This document shows, piece by piece, positions 39,076 through 48,169 of a stretch of DNA of 64,000 nt. The DNA is from an uncultured Bacteroidales bacterium (lineage in GTDB: Bacteria > Bacteroidota > Bacteroidia > Bacteroidales > F082): positions 1-64,000 of the forward strand of contig CAJOIH010000004.1 of NCBI GenBank assembly GCA_905234455.1. The letters are read 5' to 3'. Both the position numbers and the translations under genes were made by a program. Position 1 is the stretch's first letter. Each line of letters begins with the position of its first letter. The notes below the pieces were generated by a model. The model was not told the DNA's origin. It worked only from the letters and a program-made list of their open reading frames with translations, and ran no database searches.

Positions 39076-39612
39076 TTTGGCTACTTCTTGGGTGAAGCGG
39101 GTGCCGCGTTGGTCTGAAGAGAGCTCTTGGTCCTTGCAGGCGGGCGAGAAGAGCACCAGGTCGTTTTCCTCGGCGATGATGGAGGCGATCCTCACTGCCT
39201 CGTCGATGTCATTGGCCTCATAGATCTCATTCACCGTGCCTCTGAAGGTCATCTCGATGTTTTCCTTTTCACTGCCCAAACTCACAATGGCTTTCACCTT
39301 GCGCTTGGCAGTCTCGATGAGCTCACTGTAGTTGTTGTGGCACGAGCCGCCTACGATCCACACCACGGGGTTGACGATGTTCTCGAAGGTGAACCAGGTG
39401 GCGTTGACGCTCTCGGCCTGGGCGTCGTCGTAATAACTTACGCCGTCGATGGTCTCGATGTAATGCTGTCGGTGGTTCATGGTGATCAGGTCGCCCATGC
39501 AGTTCTTGATGCTTTCCTTGCGGATCTCAAGCACCTTGGCGGTGATGCCCGAAGCCATGTTCTCGGGTTTGCGTTCCTTGGGTTTGTTCGGTGATTCAAA
39601 TAAGTATCTCAT
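39064..39612 (-). CDS. MurD C-terminal-domain-only protein in the murD position
   Basis: 182 residues against about 445 for MurD. From residue 47 (HRQHYIETIDGVSYYDDAQ) to the end it follows the MurD C-terminal domain: VWIVGGSCHNNYSEL, KVKAIVSLG, LFSPACKDQELSSDQRGTRF. The N-terminal Rossmann and central ATPase domains, including GTxGKTT, are missing. The residues that bind substrate in MurD have changed: the NDSKATN block is DDAQAES, and SPACASFDLF is SPACKDQELS. The first 46 residues match nothing I recognise. The frame is open and the slot between mraY and ftsW is exactly that of murD. It cannot be a complete ligase. Confidence 0.75.
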   Translation of the reverse strand: MRYLFESPNKPKERKPENMASGITAKVLEIRKESIKNCMGDLITMNHRQHYIETIDGVSYYDDAQAESVNATWFTFENIVNPVVWIVGGSCHNNYSELIETAKRKVKAIVSLGSEKENIEMTFRGTVNEIYEANDIDEAVRIASIIAEENDLVLFSPACKDQELSSDQRGTRFTQEVAKLNS

Positions 39613-39634
39613 AAGTATAGCGTTTGTTTATCTA

Positions 39635-40912
39635 TTATCTGATTTTGAAGGTGAGCAGAGTGAAGGCGGCCAGCAGGATGGTCACGATCCAGAAGCGGAT
39701 GGTGATCTTGACCTCGTGGTGCACGGTGTTGCAACCTTCGCCACGGCCTTTGAAGGTCACGGTGGCATTGGGCCAGGCCTTTTGGAAGTCGCTGTAGCTG
39801 GTGCGGAAATGGTCGTGCAGCGGGGCTTTCTTCCAGACGCGGTGTTTCTTGCCGTGGCGCACGAAATGGCCGACGTCGAAGTTGGCGAAGATCTCGAAGA
39901 GGAACACGCCGCAGAGCAGCGGGAGCAGCAACTCCTTGTGCATGATGATGGCCGACACGGCGATGATGCCGCCAATGGTGAGGCTGCCAGTGTCGCCCAT
40001 GAAGATCTGGGCAGGGAAGGAGTTGAACCACAGGAAACCGACCAAGGCACCTACGAAGGCGGCTAGGAAGATTACAAGTTCCTCGCTTCCAGGGATGTAC
40101 ATCAAATTGAGGTGGCTGGCGATGACGGCGTTACTGGAGATGTAGGCCAGTATCAGCATCGTCAGCCCGATGATGGCGGAGTTGCCCGAAGCCATGCCGT
40201 CCATGCCGTCGTTGAGGTTGGAACCGTTGCTGACGGCAGCGACGATGAACACGGTGAGGAGTACGAGGAAGATCCAAGCCAGGTTGTACATCCACTTGGG
40301 ACCGGCCCATTTGAACAAGTCGGCGTAGTTGAGGTCGTGGCTCTTCACGAAAGGAATGGTGGTTCGGGTCGACTTCACATCGGGGCTCTTCACCACGATC
40401 TCCTTGTTGTCCTCGATCTTCACCTGGACGGTCTCATTGATCTGCACGGCAGGGCTGAAACGCAAGGTGAGTCCGACGATGAGGCCGAGTAGCACTTGAC
40501 CTCCAAGCTTCACCTTGGGTTTCAGGCCTTCCTTGTTGTGCTTGAAGGTCTTGATGTAATCGTCGGCAAATCCTAAGATGCCGAGGATCAGCGTGGTGGC
40601 AATCATCAACAGGGTGTAGACACTGTGGAGCTTGCTTACCAACAGCACAGGGATGAGGATGGACGCGATGATGATGACGCCGCCCATGGTGGGCACACCA
40701 ACCTTCTTGGTGTTGTAGGGATCGATGCTGGCATCACGCTGGGTTTCGGTGACCTTTTTCCGTTTCAGCATCTTGATGAACCAGTTGCCGAACCATACCG
40801 AGACGATGAGCGACAGGATGACGGCAGTGGCGGCGCGGGAGGTGACGTAGTTGAACGCACCCGCTCCGGGGAAGTTGATTTGGTCTAGATACTGAAACAG
40901 ATAGTATAACAT
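39635..40912 (-). CDS. mraY: Phospho-N-acetylmuramoyl-pentapeptide-transferase
   Basis: 425-residue membrane enzyme making lipid I from undecaprenyl phosphate. Ten membrane helices; conserved motifs include GVPTMGGV, FADDYIKTFKHN, SNLNDGMDGMASGNS and FMGDTGSLTIGG. A hydrophilic insert of about 55 residues (near 165-220, including KIEDNKEIVVKSPDVKSTRTT) is found between helices, as in other Bacteroidales. It begins three bases after the murE stop codon. Confidence 0.96.
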   Translation of the reverse strand: MLYYLFQYLDQINFPGAGAFNYVTSRAATAVILSLIVSVWFGNWFIKMLKRKKVTETQRDASIDPYNTKKVGVPTMGGVIIIASILIPVLLVSKLHSVYTLLMIATTLILGILGFADDYIKTFKHNKEGLKPKVKLGGQVLLGLIVGLTLRFSPAVQINETVQVKIEDNKEIVVKSPDVKSTRTTIPFVKSHDLNYADLFKWAGPKWMYNLAWIFLVLLTVFIVAAVSNGSNLNDGMDGMASGNSAIIGLTMLILAYISSNAVIASHLNLMYIPGSEELVIFLAAFVGALVGFLWFNSFPAQIFMGDTGSLTIGGIIAVSAIIMHKELLLPLLCGVFLFEIFANFDVGHFVRHGKKHRVWKKAPLHDHFRTSYSDFQKAWPNATVTFKGRGEGCNTVHHEVKITIRFWIVTILLAAFTLLTFKIR

Positions 40913-40915
40913 GGC

Positions 40916-42370
40916 TTATTTCTCCTTTAATGCTTTTGATAGTTCTTCCTTGTCGTCGAAATGGCGTTTCTCGCCTTTGATGATCTGATAGTCTTCATGG
41001 CCTTTGCCCGCGAGCAGGATGATGTCGCCTTTCTTGGCCAGCGCCACAGCAGTGCGGATGGCCTCACGGCGGTCGGTGATGGAGAGCACTTTGCCCATCT
41101 CGGCGGCTTCGATGCCGGCCTTCATCTGACGGATGATCTCCTCGGGATCCTCATTGCGTGGATTGTCGCTGGTGAGGATGACACGGTCGCTGAGTTTCAC
41201 GGCCACGGCAGCCATCTCGGGTCGCTTGGTGGCGTCGCGGTTGCCACCGCAACCGGCTACCGTGATGAGACCCTGACCTTTTTTTCGCACTTCATTGATG
41301 GTTTTCAATACATTCTCCAATGCATCGGGGGTATGGGCGTAGTCAACGATGCCAACGATGCCAGTCTCGCTATGCACCATGTCGAACCGTCCGTTGGCGC
41401 CGTTCAGTTTGCTGATCTCGACCAGCAGCTCGTCCTTGTCGAATCCCAGGCTGATGGCCGCCCCGTAGATGGCGAGGATGTTGCTGGCATTGAAACCGCC
41501 CACCAGACGAGTGCAGAGCTCGATGCCGTTCACCTTCATCACCATGCCGTCGAAATGGCTCTCCAGTACGGTGCCTTTGAAGTCAGCGTCGTGTTTCAGG
41601 GCATAGCCGAGTCTCTTGGCCTTGGTGTTTTGCAGCATCACGGCGCCGTTCTTGTCGTCGAGGTTGGTCAGCGCAAAGGCTTCTGCCGGCAGGTCATCGA
41701 AGAATTTCTTCTTGGCATTGCGGTAGTTGGCCATGGTCTTATGGTAGTCGAGATGGTCGTGCGTGAGGTTGGTGAAGATGCCTCCGGCAAACTGCAGGCC
41801 GGCGATACGGTGCTGGTCGATGGCATGTGAGCTGACCTCCATGAAGGCGTATTCGCAACCTTTGTCGACCATCCGGCGGAGCAAAGCGTTGAGTTCCACA
41901 GGATCAGGGGTGGTGTGGGTGGCGGGGACGACTTCATGGTCGATGATGTTCTCGATGGTGGAGAGCAGTCCGCAAGCATAACCGGCATCGGTGAAGAGCC
42001 TGTAGAGCAGGGTGGCGATGGTGGTCTTGCCGTTGGTGCCGGTCACACCGGTGAGTTTCAGCTTCTTGGAGGGGTTGCCGTAGAAGTTGGCAGCTCCCAC
42101 GCCGAGCACATAGGCGCTGTCGTCGACACGGATGTAGGTGACGCCCTCTTTCAAAGAGGAAGGCATGGTCTCGCAGATCACGGCGCTGGCGCCTTGCTCC
42201 ACGGCCTTGTCGATGTAGTCGTGTCCGTCGCTCTGAGTGCCTCTCACGGCGAAGAACAGGGTGCCGGGTTCCACCTGGCGGGAGTCGAACGACACCTTCG
42301 TGATGTCGAGGTCTTTGTCGCCGACGAGCTCCAGCAAGTTGCAGTTGACGATGATATCTTTGATCTTCAT
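40916..42370 (-). CDS. murE: UDP-MurNAc-tripeptide synthetase (MurE), meso-diaminopimelate type
   Basis: 484-residue Mur ligase. ATP loop GTNGKTT at residues 111-117, the carbamylated-lysine region near SSHAIDQHRIAGL, and the DNPRNEDP motif at 402-409. The DNPR signature is the one associated with meso-diaminopimelate as third residue, so the cell wall is predicted to be of A1gamma type. It overlaps ftsI by four bases and mraY follows. Confidence 0.96.
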   Translation of the reverse strand: MKIKDIIVNCNLLELVGDKDLDITKVSFDSRQVEPGTLFFAVRGTQSDGHDYIDKAVEQGASAVICETMPSSLKEGVTYIRVDDSAYVLGVGAANFYGNPSKKLKLTGVTGTNGKTTIATLLYRLFTDAGYACGLLSTIENIIDHEVVPATHTTPDPVELNALLRRMVDKGCEYAFMEVSSHAIDQHRIAGLQFAGGIFTNLTHDHLDYHKTMANYRNAKKKFFDDLPAEAFALTNLDDKNGAVMLQNTKAKRLGYALKHDADFKGTVLESHFDGMVMKVNGIELCTRLVGGFNASNILAIYGAAISLGFDKDELLVEISKLNGANGRFDMVHSETGIVGIVDYAHTPDALENVLKTINEVRKKGQGLITVAGCGGNRDATKRPEMAAVAVKLSDRVILTSDNPRNEDPEEIIRQMKAGIEAAEMGKVLSITDRREAIRTAVALAKKGDIILLAGKGHEDYQIIKGEKRHFDDKEELSKALKEK

Positions 42371-44406
42371 TTCTTTTCCAGTGTTAGAGTGATTAAACCT
42401 CCCGGGCGGAGCGAGTCGCCGGCGGGGACTGACTGATGGGTCACTTGGCCGTAGCCTTCGAATTGGGTGGTCCAGCCCATGTTCTCGAGCAGATACACGG
42501 CGTCGCTGAGGTTCATGCCTTGCACGTTGGGCACCCGCATCGGGTCGTAGAGCAGGGGGTTGGGGTTATATTGGTATTCGGCGTCTCTGGCAGCTACAGG
42601 CTCGGTCTCGACCAGGCCCTTGATCTTGGTGGCATAGACGCGGTCGGCGATCTCCTTGAAAGCCGGAGCGGCGACCTTGCCTGCCGAATAAAAGCGGCCT
42701 TTGGCCTTGCTGATGACGACGATGCAGCTGTAGACGGGCTTGTCTGCAGGGAAGAAGCCGACAAAGGTGACGTTATAGTCGCGTTCCCAGCGGCCGTCGG
42801 CGTTGATCCATTTGTAGGCCTTCCTTTCCACGTTGTAGAGCTGTGCGGTACCGGTCTTGCCCGCGATACCATACTCGGTGTCCTTGAGGGCCTTGGCGGT
42901 GCCACGCAGGACTACGCCTTTCATCATGCTCTGCAAGGTGTCGATGGTCTTGGGTGAAGCGATGTGCTCGTTGAGGACCACGGGCTCGAGGGTCTGCAAG
43001 GTGATGCCGTCCTTGCGGATCTCCTTGACAAACTGGGGCTTCATCATCCTGCCTCCATTGGCCACAGCATTGTAGAGGGTGAGGATCTGCAAGGGGGGCA
43101 GCCTCAGCTCATAGCCGATCGACATCCAGGGGAGGGAGGTCTTCGACCAGTGGTTCTTGTTGAGTGTCGGATGTTTGATGTATGGTTTGGCTTCACCCGC
43201 CATCCCCGTGCCCAAGGGCGTGTTCAACCCGAGGTTGTAAAGTCCGTTGACGTAACGTTCGGGGTTGTTGCCGAAATAATCGGTGATGAGCCTGGCAGTG
43301 CCTTTGTTCGACGACTGCTCGAACACCTCGCGGATGGTCACGATGCCGTCCTGGTTGACAGGGTGGTCGTCATACATCTTCTTGTTGGAGAAGGTAAGTG
43401 GGGTGTGAGCTCTTCCGATGTTGACGTTGCGTTTGTTGACGTCGAGTTCGGGGTAGGTCTCGAGCAGCACGAGCATGGAGGCGAGCTTGAAGGTCGAACC
43501 GGGCTCGATACCCACGCCCAGTGCGAAGTTGTAGCCTTCGAAGCACTGGTTGGTCTCCTTGTTGCGCTGCAGGTTGGTGATGGCCTTCACCTCGCCGGTG
43601 GCCACTTCCATGACGATGGCGCAGCCTTGTTCGGCGACGTTGTTGACGACGGCGTTGCGCAAGGCGCGTTCAGCGATATCCTGGATGCCGATGTCGATGG
43701 TGGTCACAATATCGTTGCCGTTGATGGCGTCGATGTTGTTTTCGTCCTCGATGGGAATCCATGTGCCATGGTGGAGGTGACGTTGCTTGTGGCGGCCGTT
43801 GCTGCCACGCAAGATGGTGTCGCACGAACTCTCCAGTCCAACGAGTTTGTCGTCGTTGACATAGCCGATGGTACGTTCGGCGAGGGTGCCGTAAGGATGG
43901 TTGCGCTTGAATTTGGGCTGTGACTTGGTGAGACCGCCTTTGAGGTTGCCTTTCTTGAGGATGGCAAAGGTCTCCATCTCACGGTATTGTCCCAAGTTGA
44001 CGTTGAGGTCGACGAGGAAGTATTTCTTGCCGTTGGTCTTGGCCTCGACGAGACCTTTCTTCCAAGCGGCAGCGCTTTTGCGTGGGAATAAGGTTGCCAG
44101 TTGCTGGCTGAGTTGGTCGATGCCGGCGTAGAAGGCGGTGTCGTCGATGACCGAGGGGTCGATGCCGACCTCGAAGATGGGCACGTCGGTGGCCAACACA
44201 CTGCCATCGCAGGCGAGGATGTCGCCTCGCGAGGCCCAGATCGTGTCGAAACGGGTCTCCACCTGCTCGGCGAGTGAACGCAGCTCGTCGCCATCCTTGG
44301 TCTGCACCAGCAAGGCCTTGACGATGATGAGGACACCCACCGCCAGCACTGCGATGTAAACCAGGAAGGTCCTGATCAGGCAGCTCGTTTTCGGATCACG
44401 TTTCAT
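42367..44406 (-). CDS. ftsI: Division transpeptidase FtsI (PBP3) with C-terminal PASTA domain
   Basis: 679-residue class B penicillin-binding protein. Membrane anchor at residues 10-32; dimerisation region 50-220; transpeptidase motifs STFK (304-307, active serine Ser304), SSN (365-367) and KTG (517-519). A PASTA domain fills the end (NVQGMNLSDAVYLLENMGW to the C terminus), a common feature of Bacteroidota FtsI. It overlaps the ftsL-like gene by four bases and murE by four. Confidence 0.95.
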   Translation of the reverse strand: MKRDPKTSCLIRTFLVYIAVLAVGVLIIVKALLVQTKDGDELRSLAEQVETRFDTIWASRGDILACDGSVLATDVPIFEVGIDPSVIDDTAFYAGIDQLSQQLATLFPRKSAAAWKKGLVEAKTNGKKYFLVDLNVNLGQYREMETFAILKKGNLKGGLTKSQPKFKRNHPYGTLAERTIGYVNDDKLVGLESSCDTILRGSNGRHKQRHLHHGTWIPIEDENNIDAINGNDIVTTIDIGIQDIAERALRNAVVNNVAEQGCAIVMEVATGEVKAITNLQRNKETNQCFEGYNFALGVGIEPGSTFKLASMLVLLETYPELDVNKRNVNIGRAHTPLTFSNKKMYDDHPVNQDGIVTIREVFEQSSNKGTARLITDYFGNNPERYVNGLYNLGLNTPLGTGMAGEAKPYIKHPTLNKNHWSKTSLPWMSIGYELRLPPLQILTLYNAVANGGRMMKPQFVKEIRKDGITLQTLEPVVLNEHIASPKTIDTLQSMMKGVVLRGTAKALKDTEYGIAGKTGTAQLYNVERKAYKWINADGRWERDYNVTFVGFFPADKPVYSCIVVISKAKGRFYSAGKVAAPAFKEIADRVYATKIKGLVETEPVAARDAEYQYNPNPLLYDPMRVPNVQGMNLSDAVYLLENMGWTTQFEGYGQVTHQSVPAGDSLRPGGLITLTLEKK

Positions 44407-44732
44407 TTCACTGTTCTGGTTTCAAGAGATTCTTTCAGACCTTGGTCCTTGAGTTTCTCGATCATTATCTTTTGGGTCGACTCCTTGGTGAAGGCCGACT
44501 TGGCGTAGGTGTATTCCACGCGCAGGTCGCGGAGTCGGTTGGTGTTGTTCTTGATGGCGCGGCTGGTGCTCTCGGCGAGGTAGGCATTGGTGATGAGGAG
44601 CATCAGCAACACGGTGACATACACGAGGAAAGGGAAGATCTTGGAGAAGTCCTCGCGAGTGAGGAAGCTGCCTCCCAGGATATTCATGAAAAGTCCCCCT
44701 TTCGATTTCTTTTCGTTACGCTCTCTCTTCAT
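44403..44732 (-). CDS. ftsL: FtsL-like division protein
   Basis: 109 residues with one membrane helix (FPFLVYVTVLLMLLITNAYLA, about 33-53), then a leucine/charged coiled coil (ESTSRAIKNNTNRLRDLRVEYTYAKSAF). FtsL is poorly conserved in sequence, so the call rests on size, bitopic topology and its position between rsmH and ftsI. The basic N terminus of about 30 residues is cytoplasmic. It starts two bases before the rsmH stop region ends. Confidence 0.82.
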   Translation of the reverse strand: MKRERNEKKSKGGLFMNILGGSFLTREDFSKIFPFLVYVTVLLMLLITNAYLAESTSRAIKNNTNRLRDLRVEYTYAKSAFTKESTQKIMIEKLKDQGLKESLETRTVK

Positions 44733-44733
44733 G

Positions 44734-45627
44734 TCATCTCCTTTCCGCTATCCTGAGTTTGGCGCTCCGCGCCCTGCTGTTTTGGGCGATCTCCTCCTCG
44801 GAGGGCACGATGGGCTTCCTGTTGATAATTATATAAGGTGTGATGAGGTTGCCGAAGAAGTCCTTCTCCTCTTTTCCCTCAGCATTGCCGGTACGGGTGA
44901 AGTTCTTCACCAGACGATCTTCGAGCGAGTGGTAGGAGAGGACCACGAGGCGACCTCCGGGCTTGAGCACGTCAGCACATTGTGACAAGAAGGCGGTGAG
45001 GGCTTCCATCTCATGGTTGACCTCGATACGTAAGGCCTGGAAGATCTGGGCCAGCACCTTGTTCTCGCGGCCCCGTGGGAGTCTTCCCTGAACGGCTTCT
45101 TTGAGTTGGCTGGTGGTCTCGATGGGTGCGGCGTCGCGGGCCATCACGATGTCAGTGGCGATCTGGCGGGCGTTGGGCAGCTCGCCATAGAGACTCAGCA
45201 CGCGGCAAAGGGCATCGAGTTCGTAGGTGTTGACGACATTGGCGGCGTCGATGGGGTTGGACTGACTCATGCGCATGTCGAGCCTCCCGTCGAAACGGGT
45301 GGAGAAGCCTTTTCCTGGAGTGTCGAACTGGTGCGACGAAACTCCGAGGTCGGCGATGACACCGTCGAGCTGGCCGTTGTGGTACAACTGGATGAAGTTC
45401 TTGAAATAGCTGAAGTTCTGTGGGATGAAGGTGAACCGTGCATCGTCGATGACGTTGGCCGCCGCATCCTCATCCTGGTCGAATGCATAGAGATGACCGG
45501 TGCCCAGCCGCTCCATGATGGCACGCGAATGACCCCCGCCACCAAAGGTGACGTCAGCATACACGCCATCAGGATGAATATTCAACCCTTCCAGACATTC
45601 CTTCAAAAGCACCGGTTGATGATACAT
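44734..45627 (-). CDS. rsmH: 16S rRNA (cytosine(1402)-N(4))-methyltransferase
   Basis: 297-residue SAM-dependent methyltransferase (MraW). Motifs: HQPVLLKECLEGLNI at the start, VTFGGGGHSRAIMERL (SAM loop), AFDQDEDA, VIADLGVSSHQFDTPGKGFS and the C-terminal YHSLEDRLVKN. It modifies the ribosomal P site. It is second in the division cluster, six bases after mraZ. Confidence 0.96.
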   Translation of the reverse strand: MYHQPVLLKECLEGLNIHPDGVYADVTFGGGGHSRAIMERLGTGHLYAFDQDEDAAANVIDDARFTFIPQNFSYFKNFIQLYHNGQLDGVIADLGVSSHQFDTPGKGFSTRFDGRLDMRMSQSNPIDAANVVNTYELDALCRVLSLYGELPNARQIATDIVMARDAAPIETTSQLKEAVQGRLPRGRENKVLAQIFQALRIEVNHEMEALTAFLSQCADVLKPGGRLVVLSYHSLEDRLVKNFTRTGNAEGKEEKDFFGNLITPYIIINRKPIVPSEEEIAQNSRARSAKLRIAERR

Positions 45628-45633
45628 GACAGT

Positions 45634-46098
45634 TTAAATTCCGAATTGCAATCCTGAGAACAACTCTTCCACACCAGTGGCCAGCTCCTCGGTGGTGATG
45701 GCGCTGACGCGCTCGTCGTACTTGGCCTTATCCCAGATTTCCATGTTGGTGAACATCGAGTCGATGACCACTTCTTTGCTCATGCCGCTACGTTCCAACA
45801 GTTCCTTGGGAATCTGTAGACGGCCGTTGGCGTCGAGTTTCACACGCTTCACCCCGTCGAGGTACTTGCGCATGATGTCGAGCTTGCGGCGATCGAAGGT
45901 GTTGACCTGCATCAGGACCTCGCGGCGACGGTTCCAGTCACCGATGGTATACAGCTCCAGGTAGGTGCCGTGTAGTCCGGGACGCAAGATGAAGTCCTCC
46001 TCGGTCTGGCCGCCCAGCTGCTCCCTGAAGTCAGCAGGCAGCATCAAACGCCCTTTCGCATCGAGCTTGCAGTTGAATGTTCCGGTAGGGTTGCTCAT
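45634..46098 (-). CDS. mraZ: Division cluster regulator MraZ
   Basis: 154 residues with two AbrB/SpoVT-like DNA-binding repeats, seen as NCKLDAKGRLMLPADFRE (about 9-26) and VKLDANGRLQIPKELLE (about 86-102). MraZ binds direct repeats near its own promoter in other bacteria and represses the cluster. It is the first gene of the division operon, so the control region is the AT-rich spacer at 46099-46342. Confidence 0.95.
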   Translation of the reverse strand: MSNPTGTFNCKLDAKGRLMLPADFREQLGGQTEEDFILRPGLHGTYLELYTIGDWNRRREVLMQVNTFDRRKLDIMRKYLDGVKRVKLDANGRLQIPKELLERSGMSKEVVIDSMFTNMEIWDKAKYDERVSAITTEELATGVEELFSGLQFGI

Positions 46099-46117
46099 AT
46101 CTTTCTATATTTCGAAG

Positions 46118-46125
46118 CAAAATTA
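46118..46125 (-). promoter_or_regulatory. -7 promoter box of the division cluster (mraZ promoter)
   Basis: Reads TAATTTTG on the minus strand, 20 bases before mraZ. Just upstream, TTCCCATT-type repeats (46144-46161) might be MraZ sites, since they recur twice with a ten-base period (TTTCCCATT, TTTCCCAC). Confidence 0.6.
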
Positions 46126-46185
46126 TGCATTTTTTACCATTCTTTCCCATTTTTTCCCACTTTTTTAAGCCAAAAAGGTGATTAG

Positions 46186-46258
46186 TTTTCAACAATTTTA
46201 TCAACAGGGTTGTTGATGTATGTTAATTTATTGAAAATCAATAAGATAGTTATCAACA
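46186..46258. repeat. Cluster of TTATCAACA-type motifs with inverted repeats
   Basis: TTTTCAACA at 46186-46194 and TTATCAACA at 46198-46206 and 46250-46258; TGTTGAT at 46211-46217 makes a perfect 7-base inverted repeat with 46200-46206. A second palindrome TATTGA/TCAATA spans 46229-46243. Each motif is one or two mismatches from a DnaA box (TTATCCACA). Between mraZ and the acyltransferase genes, AT-rich. Confidence 0.5.
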
Positions 46259-46305
46259 ATAAAAATAAAGCAGTTGAAAAGAGCCAATCTTTGGGATTTT
46301 GTTTA

Positions 46306-46313
46306 TAAATTTG
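46306..46313 (+). promoter_or_regulatory. -7 promoter box of the acyltransferase operon
   Basis: Reads TAAATTTG, matching TAnnTTTG, 30 bases before the acyltransferase start. Confidence 0.6.
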
Positions 46314-46342
46314 TCATTTATTACGCAGAAAATTAAAGGCAA

Positions 46343-47209
46343 ATGGAGGACAAATACGGCAATCTGATCGACCTGAACAAGATCCTGGCAGCCAAGGCAC
46401 CGAAGCTGTTGAAGCATCCATGGTTGGTGCGCCGCATCCAAAAGTTGCTGCACGTGGACGATATCAACTACATCCTGAGTACCTACGGGCATCTTCACGG
46501 GGTGGAGTTCGTGCAGGCGGTCGTCAAGGACTTCAACCTGAACATCGTGGTGCAGGGCGAGGAAAACCTGAAGGCAGTGGAACGTCCCCTGGTGGCTTCA
46601 AACCATCCCTTGGGCGGTCTCGATGGCATCGCCCTCATCGGCACCGTGGGTGAGTACTTCAATGAACCCCTTACCCCAGTCAACGACTTCCTGATGTTCA
46701 TCAAGAATCTCCAGCCTATCTTCATCCCAGTGAACAAGGCAGGCAAAGGCGTGGCCAACAAAGAGGAGAACCTCCGTCTGTTCAACGAGACCTTCGCGGG
46801 CGACCATGCCATCTGCTATTTCCCCTTTGGACTGTGCTCCCGCAAGACCAAAGGAGGGAAGATCATGGATCTCGAATGGAAGAAGACCTTCGTCGCCAAA
46901 GCCAAGGAATACCATCGCGATATCGTGCCTACCCATATCGACGGTCATAACAGCCGCTTCTTCTACAACTTGGCACGGCTGCGCAAATGGCTCAAAATCA
47001 AAGTGAACATCGAGATGGCCTTCCTTCCTGCCGAGTTCTTCAAGCAACGCAATAAGAGCCTCACCATCACCTTCGGGAAACCCATCCCTTGGCAGACGTT
47101 CGACAGCCGTTTCACCGACGCCCAATGGGCCGAGAAACTTCGGTGCTATTCCTACAACCTGCTTTCCGACGAACCCTTCGACCCTGAAAAGAATTATCAA
47201 ATTCCGTGA
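46343..47209 (+). CDS. Lysophospholipid acyltransferase (PlsC/GlsA-like)
   Basis: 288 residues of the PlsC acyltransferase family. Motif I is SNHPLGGLDGIAL, where five residues separate the His from the Asp, one more than usual; motif III-like PVNKAG and the YFPFGLCSRK block follow. With the next gene, a GNAT-type N-acyltransferase, it matches the glsA/glsB pair that makes glycine lipids in Bacteroides (an N-acyltransferase first acylates glycine, then this type of enzyme adds the second chain). It could instead act in ordinary phosphatidate synthesis. Starts 30 bases after a -7 box. Confidence 0.8.
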   Translation: MEDKYGNLIDLNKILAAKAPKLLKHPWLVRRIQKLLHVDDINYILSTYGHLHGVEFVQAVVKDFNLNIVVQGEENLKAVERPLVASNHPLGGLDGIALIGTVGEYFNEPLTPVNDFLMFIKNLQPIFIPVNKAGKGVANKEENLRLFNETFAGDHAICYFPFGLCSRKTKGGKIMDLEWKKTFVAKAKEYHRDIVPTHIDGHNSRFFYNLARLRKWLKIKVNIEMAFLPAEFFKQRNKSLTITFGKPIPWQTFDSRFTDAQWAEKLRCYSYNLLSDEPFDPEKNYQIP

Positions 47210-47210
47210 T

Positions 47211-48167
47211 ATGAAACATATCATCGATCCCATACCGGTAAAACAGATCCTCGAGGAACTCACCCTCGAGCGGTTCATCCGTGTGACCAACAACGGAAAG
47301 AACGAGATCTACGTCGTCAACGCCTTCAACGCCCCCAACGTCATGCGCGAAATCGGCCGTTTGAGGGAGATCAGCTTCCGCGACTCAGGTGGCGGCACCG
47401 GACTCGACTGCGACATCGATGCCTTCGACGTCAACCCCGACAACTACTTCGAGCAGCTCATCGTGTGGAACCCATTCGACCAAGCTATCGTAGGCGGCTA
47501 CCGCTACATGCTGTGCGACAAACTGAAACCCATCGGCGATGGCCGTGTCGACACCCCCACGGGCGAACTCTTCCGGTATTCTGACCAGTTCATCAACGAA
47601 TACCTTCCCTATACCATCGAGCTGGGACGCTCTTTCGTGCAGCCCGATTACCAACCCTCCAAGTCGTTTTCCAAAGGCATCTACTCGCTCGACAACCTAT
47701 GGGATGGCCTGGGCTACCTGTGCAAGACCCTGCCCAATGCCAAATACTTCTTTGGCAAAGTCACCATGTATCCCCAACTGGAACGTGCCTCTCGCGACAT
47801 GATCCTTTATTTCATGAAGACCAACTTCCCCGATCCCGACGGACTTCTGGAGCCCTGGCCCGAGTTGGAGTTGCCCATCCTGACGGATGAAGCACAGCTG
47901 AAAGCCCTCTTCAACGGCAAGGACTACAACGAGAACTACCGCATCCTGGTAAAGAATGTCCGCGAACACGGCGCAGCTGTGCCTCCGCTGGTCAACGCCT
48001 ATATGAGCCTCTCCAGCACCATGCGCTCGTTTGGCACCGCCGTCAACCCGCCCTTCGGCCACGTGGAGGAGACCGGTATCCTGGTTACCATCAGCGACAT
48101 CTTCCCCGAAAAATTCGAACGTCACACCAATTTCAACCCTAACGAGAAACCCCTTCACCTGAGCTGA
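47211..48167 (+). CDS. N-acyltransferase, GlsB/OlsB-like (GNAT fold)
   Basis: 318 residues. The N-terminal 200 residues have the pattern of ornithine/glycine lipid N-acyltransferases: [40 protein letters not shown] and [12 protein letters not shown]. The C-terminal part is less conserved. It starts one base after the acyltransferase stop and two bases before engB. The pair predicts glycine-based lipids; ornithine lipids are the alternative and sequence alone does not separate them. Confidence 0.78.
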   Translation: MKHIIDPIPVKQILEELTLERFIRVTNNGKNEIYVVNAFNAPNVMREIGRLREISFRDSGGGTGLDCDIDAFDVNPDNYFEQLIVWNPFDQAIVGGYRYMLCDKLKPIGDGRVDTPTGELFRYSDQFINEYLPYTIELGRSFVQPDYQPSKSFSKGIYSLDNLWDGLGYLCKTLPNAKYFFGKVTMYPQLERASRDMILYFMKTNFPDPDGLLEPWPELELPILTDEAQLKALFNGKDYNENYRILVKNVREHGAAVPPLVNAYMSLSSTMRSFGTAVNPPFGHVEETGILVTISDIFPEKFERHTNFNPNEKPLHLS

Positions 48168-48169
48168 CT

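Noticed and set aside
46186-46258. Chromosome replication origin
   Set aside because: Motifs are imperfect and few, and dnaA, dnaN or other origin-linked genes are not nearby; kept only as a regulatory observation.
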